Positions 38,236-46,974 of a stretch of DNA of 64,000 bases are shown piece by piece (the first letter of the stretch is position 1; each line of letters opens with the position of its first letter). This DNA comes from CAVYWD01 sp963772225 (GTDB taxonomy: Bacteria; Myxococcota; Myxococcia; Myxococcales; UBA5297): positions 186,001-250,000 of the forward strand of contig CAVYWD010000008.1 of assembly GCA_963772225.1 (NCBI GenBank). The letters are read 5' to 3'. The notes under the pieces were generated by a model. That model did not search any database and was not told the origin of the DNA. It saw only the letters and a list, made by a program, of their open reading frames with translations. Made by a program: the position numbers and the translations under genes.

Positions 38236-38340
38236 ACTGCCAAGCAGAGTAGGGGGCCGCATGGCCCATGACGCGGGGCGGGAGCGGTCTGAGAGGTCCT
38301 TTCCGGCGGCGCGAGCGAGCGCCGAGCCCCCCGGCCGGCC

Positions 38341-39273
38341 TTACGCGGTGATCTCCCGGACGGCGACCTTGGACAGATCAGCCCGGCCCAAACCGTGCGC
38401 CGCGGCCTTGGGGATGATGGCGACCTGGGCGGGGCTGCGGCCGTGGAGCGACGCCCCGTAGGCGTCGAGCGCCACCGGGTCGACTCCGGCGGCGACCTTG
38501 CCGGGCTTCAGGAGGTCGCCGGGGCCTTGCGGGCCGTGGTTCGCGAGCACCTCGGTCGCGTCGACGATGCAGAGCTTCGGGCTGCGGAGCGTGTTCACGT
38601 CGGCGATGCACTGCGCGAGGAAGTTGACGTCCTCGTAGAAACCGCCCTTTACGGTCTTGCCGGAACCCGTGTGGAAGAACTGGCAGGTCTCGCGGTCGAG
38701 GGCGCCCATGAAGTTCTTGAGGTTGCCCGTGAGCTGGCAGCCCTCGTGGTGCTTGGCCACCGGCACGTTGATGAAGAGGTCCACGTCCAGCATGTCCTTC
38801 GAGACCAGGGCTCTCTTGAGCGCGATGCCCTTGTCGACTTTGCGCTCGACGCGGTCGCTCGAAGGCTCGCGGACCGCGCTCGCCACCGACGCGTACTGCT
38901 CGGCGAGCGGGGAGCGCCTCCAGTAGCTGGGGGCCAGCGCGCGGATGGACACGAGCTCCTTGGCGCCGGCGTCCAGGCACATCTTGGCCACGGCCAGGGC
39001 GACCTCCGGCCGCGTGTAGCTCCCCGGCGACTTCCAGATGCCGGGCGCGTTGATCAGGAGCCCCACTCGCGCGCCGCGGGGCACGAAGCGGCCCATGCCG
39101 CCCAGCGCCTCGACCGCCTTGAAGGCCGCGGCGAAGGCGTCCGCGCTCTTGACCGAGGCGATATCGACGGCCTCGCGGGCGAGGGCCGAGCCGAGCGGGA
39201 GCGAGCTCGCGAGCGTCGCGGCCCCCAGAGCGATGCCGCCGGAGAGAAAGGCGCGCCGATCGATTTCGTTCAT
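38341..39273 (-). CDS. Tat-exported DUF362 protein
   Basis: The 310-residue protein starts at 39273 with GGGAG upstream. It has a twin-arginine signal (DRRAFLSGGIALGAATLASS, ending ALA) and a DUF362 domain: VGLLINAPG, RPEVALAVAKMCLDAGAKEL, DLFINVPVAKHHEGCQLTGN, LKNFMGALDRETCQFFH, and a late KLCIVDATEVLANHGPQGPGD. In the family these blocks often accompany ferredoxin-type Fe-S clusters. No extra CxxCxxC cluster is present here. It is presumably folded in the cytoplasm with a cofactor before export. The activity is not known. Confidence 0.85.
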   Translation of the reverse strand: MNEIDRRAFLSGGIALGAATLASSLPLGSALAREAVDIASVKSADAFAAAFKAVEALGGMGRFVPRGARVGLLINAPGIWKSPGSYTRPEVALAVAKMCLDAGAKELVSIRALAPSYWRRSPLAEQYASVASAVREPSSDRVERKVDKGIALKRALVSKDMLDVDLFINVPVAKHHEGCQLTGNLKNFMGALDRETCQFFHTGSGKTVKGGFYEDVNFLAQCIADVNTLRSPKLCIVDATEVLANHGPQGPGDLLKPGKVAAGVDPVALDAYGASLHGRSPAQVAIIPKAAAHGLGRADLSKVAVREITA

Positions 39274-39728
39274 GAAGGGTCTCCCACGCGTTGTTCGAGG
39301 TTCGAGTCGAGCCGACCGAGCGGCCCCGCCGCTGGCGCCGTCCATGCTCGACCGAGAGCCGGAGCAATGTCGAGGTTCCCTCGAGGGGGGATGGCCGCGG
39401 CGGACCGCAATCCTCTGTTGTGGCGGATGTGTCGGCGGGCGGCTCCCAGGTCGCCCGGCCGGGCGGGATCGGGCCTTCCGGCGAACGGGAAAGACCTGCG
39501 CAGTGAAGGATCCGCGGCGAGCTGCCTCGAGCATTCTACAACCGGGAGATCTCGACGGCCGCGGCGCCGTCACGGTTCCATTCCACAGGCCCGGACCCTT
39601 GCGGGAAGTGGCTTTCCGCGAATCCTTCCAGGCGCGGGTCCGAGCCCCGTTCATCATCGCGAGGCATGCGTGGCCCATTCCCGAAAGCAACCCACGAAAA
39701 GTCGAAGCCATTCAGTTGCAAGGCCTAA
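39274..39728. other. Gene-free stretch
   Basis: About 455 bases between the DUF362 gene and a decayed two-component remnant. Formal ORFs on either strand are short, Arg/Gly/Pro-rich and lack ribosome-binding sites. I see no recognisable domain, repeat or RNA gene in it. Confidence 0.5.
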
Positions 39729-40060
39729 GCACTGCGGCACGCCGTGAGGGAGGCCGAGGAAGGCAAACAAATCCTTGAAGCAATGATGGAGAGCATCCCG
39801 GAAGGCATCGCCGTCAGGGGAGGCCCTTCCGATTTCTCATTCTCAAGGTGAGCCGAGCGCGTTGGGACACGGTCGAAGGTGAACGCCCTGGAATGATCGG
39901 CGCAGTCGCAGGGCGCCACCAGCAGGCGTGGCGCATTCGCCACTTGAATAGAACGATGCCCACGGAAGACCAATCGCAGCTCAAGAGCTCCGCCGCCCGT
40001 CGCAGCGTGCTCGTCATCGAGGACAATTGAGACGCTGCGAACGCTCACTTGGCCAAACCT
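39729..40060 (+). pseudogene. Decayed two-component gene: PAS fragment then start of a receiver domain
   Basis: Frame 39729-39848 reads REAEEGKQILEAMMESIPEGIAV, a typical PAS-domain opening, and stops at 39849. The next frame (39848-40030) continues in PAS style with AGRHQQAWRIRHLNRT. It then jumps to RRSVLVIEDN, the first strand and acidic pocket of a response-regulator receiver, and stops at 40028. One frame on, ETLRTL, the usual next helix of a receiver, follows the stop. The whole kinase core between PAS and receiver is missing. This is the remnant of a PAS sensor kinase/hybrid or a kinase-regulator pair, with at least two frameshifts and a large internal deletion. Confidence 0.5.
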
Positions 40061-40195
40061 CCCGACCTCATGGCTTTCGAGCGCCTTCTCCAAGAAAGAG
40101 ACCGCGCGGTCCTTCGGCGCTTTGTCCCGGTGAGCCCTTGGAGGAGCGGGCCACGGACCGCTCGCGCATCCCGAGTCCCCTTCGGTTTGGGGCCT

Positions 40196-41779
40196 CTACC
40201 CCAGCTCGCCCGCCAGAAACATCAGCACGCTGAGCGCGGCGAGCGGCGCGGTCTCCGTCCGAAGCACCCGCGCGCCCAGGCTCGCCGTCAGGGCGCCCCC
40301 GGCCCGCGCCTGGGCGATCTCGCTCTCGGTGAACCCGCCCTCGGGACCGGTGGCGATGAGGAGCGGCCCCGTGGCCTCGGCGGCCGCCTGGCCCAGCCTG
40401 CAGTCCTTCTCCTTCTCCCAGAGGAAGATGCTGTGCGCCCCGAGCGACCGCCCGAGCTCGAGCACGCCCGCGAGCGAGGCGATGGGGTGGACCCGCGGCA
40501 CGTCGGCGCGCCCGCACTGCCGCGCCGCCTCCTCGGCGATGCGCTGCCATCGCCGCACCCGCTCCTCGGCCCGCGGCCCGGAAAGGCGCACGACCGCGCG
40601 CTCGCTCTCGAAGGGCAGGACGGCCGACGCGCCGAGCTCGGTCGCCTTCTGGACGACGAGGTCCATCTTGTCGCCCTTCACCAGCGCCTGCGCCAGGGCG
40701 ACGGAGGCGCGCGCCGGCTCCTCCTCGCGCGCGCCCAGGGCGAGGGCGCCGTCCTCGCCGAGCGTCGCGCGGTAGCGGCCGCCGGCGCCGTCGAATGCCT
40801 CCAGGCGGGCTCCGGGCGCGAGCCGCAGCACGTCGCACAGGTAGTGGCGCTCGGCCCGCGTCAGCTCCACCCGCGGCCCGACGCGCTCCCGAGCGACGGG
40901 CAGGCGGATCACCGGCTGCGGCTCGAGGGCGAGCAGGGCCCACTCGCCCCGAACGCGCCGCTCGCGCAGCGTGAGCCCCTCGCGCTCGAGCGCGGCCTTC
41001 ACCTCGTCCACCTGCGGCTCGAGGATGCCCGAGACGAGGAGCTCCCCGCCCGGCGCGAGACGCGCGGCGAGGCGCGGGGCCAGCTGGCAGAGGACCCCGG
41101 AGAAGAGGTTCGCCACGACGACGTCGAAGGCGCCGCTCAGGCGCTCCAGCGGGCGGTCGGTCAGATCGATTTCCTGGGCGCCGTTCTTCTCCGCGTTCTC
41201 GCGCGCGATGCGCACCGCGTGAGGGTCGACGTCGTTCCCCACGACCCGGCCCGCCCCGAGCTTTCGCGCGGCGATGGCGAGCACGCCCGAGCCGGTCCCC
41301 ACGTCGAGCACCGAGGCGGCGCCGCGGCGCGCGAGGGCCTCGTCCAGCGCCAAGAGGCACAGGGCCGTCGTCGGGTGGTCGCCGGTGCCGAACGCCATGC
41401 CGGGCTCGATGACGATGGCCACCGGGGCGTCGCCCCGGCTCGCGAGCTCCCAGGGCGGGCCGACCCAGAGGCGCCCGGCGCGCACCGGCCGCACGTGGTG
41501 CTTCCAGGTCTCGGACCAGTCCTCGGGCGCGACCGCCTCGGTCCGCACCAGCGCGCCGGGAAACTCGTCGCGCACCCGCTCGACCGCGGCGGCGACCTCG
41601 GCTTCTTGCGCGTACCAGGCCCGAATCTGCACCCGCCCCGGCGCGACGGGCGGCGCTCCCGGCGGCAGCTTGAGCGAGGCGTCGCGCACTTCGAGCCCCA
41701 GCGTTCCGGTCTCGTCGAGCGCGCCCTGGAGCGGCTCTGCTTCCTCTTCCGGGAGCTCGATGTCGAGGGCGTAGTACAA
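40196..41779 (-). CDS. prmA-rsmE: PrmA-RsmE fusion: L11 and 16S rRNA methyltransferases in one chain
   Basis: A single 527-residue frame encodes two enzymes that are usually separate neighbours. Residues 1-~290 are PrmA, which trimethylates ribosomal protein L11: MAFGTGDHPTT, the AdoMet loop LDVGTGSGVLAIAARKLGA, the acidic VGNDVDPHAV and VVVANLFSGVL. Residues ~291-527 are RsmE, which methylates U1498 of 16S rRNA at N3: RAERHYLCDVLRLAPG, KGDKMDLVVQKATELG, the knot motifs IATGPEGGFTESE and LGARVLRTETAPLAAL. There is no stop or start between them. The normal RsmE start codon is replaced by a short linker after LLALEPQ. Confidence 0.9.
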   Translation of the reverse strand: MYYALDIELPEEEAEPLQGALDETGTLGLEVRDASLKLPPGAPPVAPGRVQIRAWYAQEAEVAAAVERVRDEFPGALVRTEAVAPEDWSETWKHHVRPVRAGRLWVGPPWELASRGDAPVAIVIEPGMAFGTGDHPTTALCLLALDEALARRGAASVLDVGTGSGVLAIAARKLGAGRVVGNDVDPHAVRIARENAEKNGAQEIDLTDRPLERLSGAFDVVVANLFSGVLCQLAPRLAARLAPGGELLVSGILEPQVDEVKAALEREGLTLRERRVRGEWALLALEPQPVIRLPVARERVGPRVELTRAERHYLCDVLRLAPGARLEAFDGAGGRYRATLGEDGALALGAREEEPARASVALAQALVKGDKMDLVVQKATELGASAVLPFESERAVVRLSGPRAEERVRRWQRIAEEAARQCGRADVPRVHPIASLAGVLELGRSLGAHSIFLWEKEKDCRLGQAAAEATGPLLIATGPEGGFTESEIAQARAGGALTASLGARVLRTETAPLAALSVLMFLAGELG

Positions 41780-41798
41780 GGCGTCACCTAAGGGTTTT

Positions 41799-41840
41799 CC
41801 TCACCCCCCAACCCTCTCCCCGCAATTGCGGGGAGGGGGC
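41799..41840. repeat. Intergenic palindromic repeat, copy 1
   Basis: A C-run (TCACCCCCCAACCC) leads into the perfect palindrome CTCCCCGCAATTGCGGGGAG and a G-run. A second copy with a different loop lies at 49936-49982. It sits between the M16 peptidase and PrmA-RsmE genes and may act as a transcription terminator or be a dispersed repeat of the genome. Confidence 0.55.
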
Positions 41841-41861
41841 GAAGGGGGTCTGGCCAAGGGA

Positions 41862-44483
41862 CTAGAGCTCGTAGGGCACGTCCGCCACCTTCGGCCCCAG
41901 GATGGCGAGGGCCGCGCGCGAGGGCTCGAGCAGCCGGCGCGCGACGTCCTGGACCTCGGGGGCGGTGACCGCGTGGATCTGCGCTCCGTAGCGCGCGTAG
42001 TTGTCCGGGCCAAGGCCATACGCAGAGTCGTAGGCGATGATGGCCGCGCGAGCGCTGTTTCTCTGCAGGCCGATGGCGTGCGCGCCGACGAGGTAGCGCT
42101 GGGCGCGCTCCAGCTCCTCCGGCGCGATGGGGCTCTTTGCCACCCGCGCGAGCTCGTCGCGGATGCCGGCGAGCGCCTCCTTCACCTTCTCGGCGCTGGT
42201 GCCCATGTAGACGCCGAAGTAGCCGGGGTCGAGGCCTTCGACCGAGAACGAGCTCACGCTGTAGGCGAGCGAGCGCTTGTCGCGCAGCTCCAGGAACAGC
42301 CGCCCGCCCTGGCCGGACAGGACGCTGGACAGCACCTCCAGCGCGTGCCGCTCCGGCGCGCGGACGGTGACGCCCTTGAACCCGAGCACCAGGTGCGCCT
42401 GCTCCTTGTCGATGAGCTTGAACGCGCGGCGCGGACCGCGCTGGTCGGGCTCGGCCGGGACGTCGGGCCCTCGAGGCGCGGGCCCGGGGGCGGCGCCGAA
42501 GAGCTCCTCGCAGAGGGCGAACGCGCGGTCGACGTCCACGTCGCCCACGATGCTCACGGTGAGGTTCGCGGGGTGGAGCGCGGCGCCCTTGAGCGCGAGC
42601 AGGTCGGCCTCGCCGAGCGCGCGGACCGACGCCACCTCGCCCAGCGCGTCCAGGCGGTAGGGGTGGCAGGTGAAGAGCGTGCGCGCGAACAGGTCGAAGG
42701 CGGCGCCCGCGGGGTTGTCGTCGCGGGCGTGGATGTCCTGGAGCAAGAGGGCGCGCTCGCGCTCCATCTCCTCGGCGGCGAAGGACGGCTCGGCCAGGCA
42801 CTCGGAGAGCAGCCGCAGGCCCCGCTCGAAGTGCTTGGACAAGAACTCGCCGCGCAGCCCGATGGAGTTGCGCCCGGCGCTCGCGTGGAGCGAGCCGGAG
42901 AGGTCGTCGATGGCCCGCGCGAGCTGCACCGCGCTGTGCGTCCTGGTGGAGCGCGTCGTCAGGCGGGCGTAGAGCTGGCTGATGCCGTTGTTGGCCTCGG
43001 TCTCGTAGCGCAGGCCGCCGGGGAAGATGGCCCGGGCCGAGAAGAGGGGCACGCTGCGCTCGGGCTTGATGAGCACCGTGGCGCCGGAGGGGAGCACCGC
43101 GCGCTCGATGCCGCTGTGCACCGCGCGCGCCGCCGCCGCGTGCCGGCTCGGGGCGCGCTCGGCCGGCGCCGGGTGGACCCGCGCCGGCCGCGGAGGCGGC
43201 GCCTCGGCGAAGGCCGCGTCCAGGACCTCGACGAGCGCGGCCTCGCTCAAGTCCGAGCCCGAGGGCGCCAGGCAGCACAGGGTCAGGCGCTCGCGCGCGA
43301 GGAAGCGCCGCGCCACCTCGTGGACCTCGTCGACGGTGAGCTTGCCGACGCGCTCGTAGTAGGTGCGCTCGAAGTCGCAGTCGCCGGTGGTGGTCTCGTA
43401 GAAGCCGAGCTTGCGCGCGACCCCTTGGACCGTCTCCTTGCCGTAGACGGCCTCGGCCTCGATCATCGCCTTGGCCACCGCGAGCTCGTCCTGGGTGAGC
43501 GGGTAGAGCTGCAGCCGCTTGAGCTCGCGGGCCACGGCGGCCAGCGCGTCCTTCGCGTTCTCCGGGGAGGCCGTCGCGCCGGTGGCGAACAGGCCCGGGT
43601 CCTTCGGCGTATAGGCGTAGGCGTAGGTCTCGCTGGCCAGCGCCCGCTCGATCTTCAGGCCCAGATTGAGCCGGCTGCCTTCGCCCTGGCCCAGCACCAC
43701 CGCGAGCGCGTCGAGCGCCGCCGTCTCCGGGGCGTCGACCGCTGCGGCCGGGAACGCCAGCGCGTAGTGGACCTCGCGCACGCCGTCCTGCGCGAGCCAA
43801 AGGCGCGCGGCGCGCGGCTCCAGCTCGCGCGGGCGCGCCGCGAGCGCGGCCCGGGGCAGGCCCCAGTCGCCCCCGAGCTGCCGCTCGACTTCGGCGCGGG
43901 CAGAGGCCTCGTCCACGTCGCCCACCACCACCGCGACCATGTTGTCGGGCGTGTAGTGCTTGTGGAAGAAGGAGAGGACCTTCTCGCGGGTGAACGAGCG
44001 CACCGACTCGCGCGTCCCCAGCACCGGGAAGCGGTAGGGGTGTCGCTGGAAGGCGGTCTCGAACATGGCGCGCGAGACGCGCCGCGAGGGCAGGTCGTTC
44101 GCCCGCTTGATCTCCTCGACCACCACCTCGATCTCCCGGGAGAGCTCGCCGGCGTCGAAGGCGGAGTGGCGGACCGCGTCCGCGAGGATGTCCAGGCCCT
44201 CGGCGAAGAAGGCGCTGGCGAGGACCACGTGGTAGACGGTCTGGTCGAAGCTCGTCCAGGCGTTGACCTCGCCGCCGCGCGCCTCGACCTCCCGGGCGAT
44301 GGCCCCCAGCCCCCGGCGCGCGGTCCCCTTGAAGAGCATGTGCTCGTGGAGGTGGGCCAGGCCCGCCTCCTCCGGGGTCTCGTCGGCCGAGCCGGCTTTG
44401 ACCCAGATTTGCAGGGCGACCACCGGGGCGGTGGGCACGCGCTCGAAGATGACCGTAAGGCCGTTATCCAGCTGGTAGCGCAA
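41862..44483 (-). CDS. Two-lobed M16 (pitrilysin/insulinase) zinc peptidase
   Basis: The 873-residue protein joins two M16 halves. The N-terminal half has the inverted zinc site HLHEH (His44, Glu47, His48) and the third ligand in EIEVVVEEIKRAND. The second half begins near residue 450 (ERAVLPSGATVLIKPERSVPLFSARAIFPGG), keeps the M16 fold but has no HxxEH, as expected for the inactive lobe. No signal peptide is visible, so it may be cytoplasmic. Family members degrade peptides or process precursors. It is followed by the PrmA-RsmE gene on the same strand, 82 bases away, with a palindromic repeat in between. Confidence 0.9.
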   Translation of the reverse strand: MRYQLDNGLTVIFERVPTAPVVALQIWVKAGSADETPEEAGLAHLHEHMLFKGTARRGLGAIAREVEARGGEVNAWTSFDQTVYHVVLASAFFAEGLDILADAVRHSAFDAGELSREIEVVVEEIKRANDLPSRRVSRAMFETAFQRHPYRFPVLGTRESVRSFTREKVLSFFHKHYTPDNMVAVVVGDVDEASARAEVERQLGGDWGLPRAALAARPRELEPRAARLWLAQDGVREVHYALAFPAAAVDAPETAALDALAVVLGQGEGSRLNLGLKIERALASETYAYAYTPKDPGLFATGATASPENAKDALAAVARELKRLQLYPLTQDELAVAKAMIEAEAVYGKETVQGVARKLGFYETTTGDCDFERTYYERVGKLTVDEVHEVARRFLARERLTLCCLAPSGSDLSEAALVEVLDAAFAEAPPPRPARVHPAPAERAPSRHAAAARAVHSGIERAVLPSGATVLIKPERSVPLFSARAIFPGGLRYETEANNGISQLYARLTTRSTRTHSAVQLARAIDDLSGSLHASAGRNSIGLRGEFLSKHFERGLRLLSECLAEPSFAAEEMERERALLLQDIHARDDNPAGAAFDLFARTLFTCHPYRLDALGEVASVRALGEADLLALKGAALHPANLTVSIVGDVDVDRAFALCEELFGAAPGPAPRGPDVPAEPDQRGPRRAFKLIDKEQAHLVLGFKGVTVRAPERHALEVLSSVLSGQGGRLFLELRDKRSLAYSVSSFSVEGLDPGYFGVYMGTSAEKVKEALAGIRDELARVAKSPIAPEELERAQRYLVGAHAIGLQRNSARAAIIAYDSAYGLGPDNYARYGAQIHAVTAPEVQDVARRLLEPSRAALAILGPKVADVPYEL

Positions 44484-44741
44484 GTCCTAGGTCCTTTGGG
44501 GCGTCGCCCGCGACCTAAAGGACTTCGGCGAGGAGTCCCCTCGGCGCGGCGCGCTTCAAGCCTCGCGAAAGAGCTGCCTTACCTCCGGGCGCGAGGCCAG
44601 AGCAAGAGGCAGGCAACCTGCCACCCGCTCAGAAGGCAAGTCAAGGGCTCCTAGGCAACCGCAGGGCGACCGCGCGGCGTCTCGGCGACGGGGCGGGCAC
44701 CCGTGCGGGGTTCTTCCGAGCGACCCAAGCTGAAGAGCGGC

Positions 44742-45365
44742 ATGGGTGCCGTCCGACGAGCGATCAAGCTGGCGATGCTGGGCGGGCTCGTGGCCGCCGC
44801 GCCGCTCTCGTGGCTCGGCCGAGGGAGGCCGGGCGCGGCGGTGGCCTGCGCGCTCGCCTTGGGTAGCGCCCTGCTCCTGCCGAAGCTCTTCGCGCGGGGC
44901 GGGCTCAAGCTGACCCCTTCGCTGGAGCTCGTTTGGCTGGCGCCGTTCTTCTCCGCCTGGGGCTTGGGGGAAGGTCTGGGGCTCTTCGCGCGCGTGCCCC
45001 TCTGGGACTCCTTCGCCCACGCCTTGGGAGGCGCCATGGCGTTCGCTCTGGCGGCCGCCTGGGCTCGCCCCCGGCTGCGCGCGGGCTGGGCTGCTTGGAC
45101 GCTGTTGGGAATCGGCGCGGCGCTCGCCGCCGGAGCGCTCTGGGAGATCGGCGAGTTCGCCTCGGACCACCTGCTCGCGACCGCCACCCAGAGCGGAAAC
45201 ACCGACACCATGAGCGACCTCTGCTTCGACCTGGCGGGCGGGGTGGCGGCAGCCCTGGCGAGCCTGGCCCTCGGGCGCCGGAGGCCTGCCAGCCAGGCTG
45301 AGGCTTCGCCCGGTCGCCGGCTCGCGGGCTGGGTGCTCCTTCACGGGTCACGGGACCGTGTTTAG
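44742..45365 (+). CDS. DUF2238/YjdF-like integral membrane protein
   Basis: The product is 207 residues from ATG 44742; a GTG at 44703 is also in frame. Five or six hydrophobic helices are visible. The diagnostic polar residues inside them are WDSFAHALGGAM (Asp and His), GALWEIGEFASDHL (Glu pair) and DTMSDLCFDLAGG (Asp pairs), matching the DUF2238/YjdF pattern of a putative membrane enzyme. The tail after residue ~185 (RRRPASQAEASPGRRL) is basic. Function is unknown. It is divergent from the M16 gene with ~260 bases between them that hold nothing recognisable. Confidence 0.7.
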   Translation: MGAVRRAIKLAMLGGLVAAAPLSWLGRGRPGAAVACALALGSALLLPKLFARGGLKLTPSLELVWLAPFFSAWGLGEGLGLFARVPLWDSFAHALGGAMAFALAAAWARPRLRAGWAAWTLLGIGAALAAGALWEIGEFASDHLLATATQSGNTDTMSDLCFDLAGGVAAALASLALGRRRPASQAEASPGRRLAGWVLLHGSRDRV

Positions 45366-45448
45366 CTTGCGCGCCGATGTCCTAGGCGCTGAAGAAGATT
45401 CGAAGTCGGGAGCTCGGCCAGGAGGAGCGCCGAGGGAGGAATTGCGGC

Positions 45449-45697
45449 ATGGACACCATGCGCTTTGGGCGGCACGAGGACGACGAATACGACCGTCTCG
45501 AGGAGTACGAGCGCCTCGCCAATCTCTTCGAGGATGAAGACGCCGCCGACGACCGGGATGAGGCCGAAGACGAGGAAGACGCCGAGCAAGCTGCTCCGGG
45601 CGGCGGCCCGGATGAGGTCGAAGACGAGGAGGAGGAAGAAGAAGAGCCGGAGCCCGAGGACGACGAGAGGCGCGAAGCCGAGGGCGACGAGGAATAG
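45449..45697 (+). CDS. Small, strongly acidic protein
   Basis: The 82-residue product starts at ATG 45449 with GGGAGGA eight bases upstream. After MDTMRFGRHEDDEYDRLEEY comes an amphipathic stretch (ERLANLFEDEDAADDRDEAE) and a nearly pure Glu/Asp tail. No known family comes to mind. The opposite strand can be read as a hydrophobic protein, but that is what a Glu/Asp-rich gene gives in antisense. The good ribosome-binding site and a terminator-like hairpin just after the stop favour the plus-strand gene. Confidence 0.5.
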   Translation: MDTMRFGRHEDDEYDRLEEYERLANLFEDEDAADDRDEAEDEEDAEQAAPGGGPDEVEDEEEEEEEPEPEDDERREAEGDEE

Positions 45698-45704
45698 CGG
45701 GCGC

Positions 45705-45726
45705 GCCGGGCCCTGAGGGGCCCGGC
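45705..45726. terminator. GC-rich hairpin after the acidic-protein gene
   Basis: GCCGGGCCC, loop TGAG, GGGCCCGGC: a 9-bp stem beginning 8 bases after the stop codon. No U-run follows, as is usual in GC-rich genomes. It could serve the converging genes on both sides. Confidence 0.5.
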
Positions 45727-45739
45727 TAGGCGTGCGAAT

Positions 45740-45755
45740 CCGGCTAAAAAGCCGG
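45740..45755. terminator. Second hairpin between converging genes
   Basis: CCGGCT, loop AAAA, AGCCGG: a 6-bp stem. It stands between the acidic-protein gene and the converging epimerase gene, close behind the first hairpin, and fits a bidirectional terminator. Confidence 0.45.
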
Positions 45756-45818
45756 CTCTGGGTAGGGTGAAGGGTCGGGAGGCTTTGGGGCCCGGCGGCC
45801 TCCCTCGTGGTGGGCTCT

Positions 45819-46664
45819 TTAGCCCTCTTCGCCGGCCTCGTGCCCGTCGAGGTGCGGGTGCTCGACGAGCTCGACCAGGACGCCGCCGGCGGACTTCGGG
45901 TGAAGGAACGCGACGCGGTGCCCGCGGGCGCCGTCGCGCGCGCGCTTGTCGATGGCGCTGACTCCGGCTGATTCCAGGGCGGGCATGCCGGCGTCGATGC
46001 CGTCGACGGTGAGGGCGATGTGGTGGAGCCCCGGGCCCCGCTTGTCCAGGAACTTCTCCAGGCCGGCGTTGCCGCCCTTCGGGCTGATGAGCTCGATGGA
46101 GGCGCCGTTGCCCAAGTCGAAGAAGACGGTCTCGGTCTTCTGGCTCTCGACGAGCTCGCGGCCGCTCGGGGCGATGCCAAGGACCTTTTGAAACGCCTGC
46201 GAGGCCGCGTCGAGGTCCGCGACGCAGACGGCGATGTGGTCGAGGCCTACGACCCTGGGGCGGGCAGGCGGCGCGCTCGCGCGGCGCGAGAGCTCGCCCA
46301 CGGCCTTGGCGATGGCCTTGGGCGACGCGTCGGGGCCGAACGCCTCGGCGGCGCCGGCGGCGCGAAGCTTGTCGGGGTCTCCCGCGCCCAGCGCCACGAC
46401 CGGGATGCTCGCGCCGCGCTCTTTCAGCGCGCTCACCAGGCGGGTGCACAGGTCCTCGGCGGCCAGGGTCGGAGCCGACAAGGCGATGGCCGCGGCGCCG
46501 CCCTCGAGGGCCGAAGCGGCGAGGGTTGCCACCGAGGCGCGCGGGGCCGGGGCGAAGACGGCGAACCCCTCCTCGAGAAGGGCCTGTTCGGCCGCGGCGG
46601 CCGCGGCGTCCTGCCCGAGCTCGTTGGGTCTGGCGAGGAGCACGCGAGCGCGGTTCGAGTCCAT
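45819..46664 (-). CDS. mce: Methylmalonyl-CoA epimerase with a degenerate B12-binding N-domain
   Basis: The 281-residue protein starts at 46664 with GGAG upstream. Residues ~135-275 form a VOC domain typical of methylmalonyl-CoA epimerase: VVGLDHIAVCVADLDAAS, GASIELISPKGG, KRGPGLHHIALTVDGID and GVLVELVEHP supply the His/Glu metal ligands. Residues 1-~130 follow the fold of the cobalamin-binding domain of methylmalonyl-CoA mutase (RVLLARPNELGQD, ALLEEGFAVFAPAPR, AIALSAPTLAAEDL, AGAAEAFGPDASP). The DxHxxG cobalt-ligand motif is replaced by PNELGQ, so the His is lost and B12 cannot be held in the usual base-off way. Its role is in interconversion of (2S)/(2R)-methylmalonyl-CoA in propionate metabolism. 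Confidence 0.87.
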   Translation of the reverse strand: MDSNRARVLLARPNELGQDAAAAAAEQALLEEGFAVFAPAPRASVATLAASALEGGAAAIALSAPTLAAEDLCTRLVSALKERGASIPVVALGAGDPDKLRAAGAAEAFGPDASPKAIAKAVGELSRRASAPPARPRVVGLDHIAVCVADLDAASQAFQKVLGIAPSGRELVESQKTETVFFDLGNGASIELISPKGGNAGLEKFLDKRGPGLHHIALTVDGIDAGMPALESAGVSAIDKRARDGARGHRVAFLHPKSAGGVLVELVEHPHLDGHEAGEEG

Positions 46665-46877
46665 GTGAGGTCTCCAAAGGCTTCGGGGTGGAAGGGGCAA
46701 CGACCCAAGTTGTGCGGGCGAACGGTTGGGTTTTCAAGGACGACGTCGACCGGCCTGGCCCGGCGCCCACCGCAGCGGGCACGGCCTCTTGGGACCCGGC
46801 GAATCGCCGCGTTGAACGAAGCCGCCTGCGGCGGCAGCTGGGGAGGTGAATCGGGTCTGGGACGTCGACGTCGACGC

Positions 46878-46970
<93 letters not shown>

Positions 46971-46974
46971 AAAA

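Noticed and set aside
45362..45700. Minus-strand hydrophobic frame opposite the acidic small protein
   Set aside because: Runs of Phe/Leu/Val arise as antisense of Glu/Asp codons; no good start, whereas the plus strand has a strong ribosome-binding site and a terminator.
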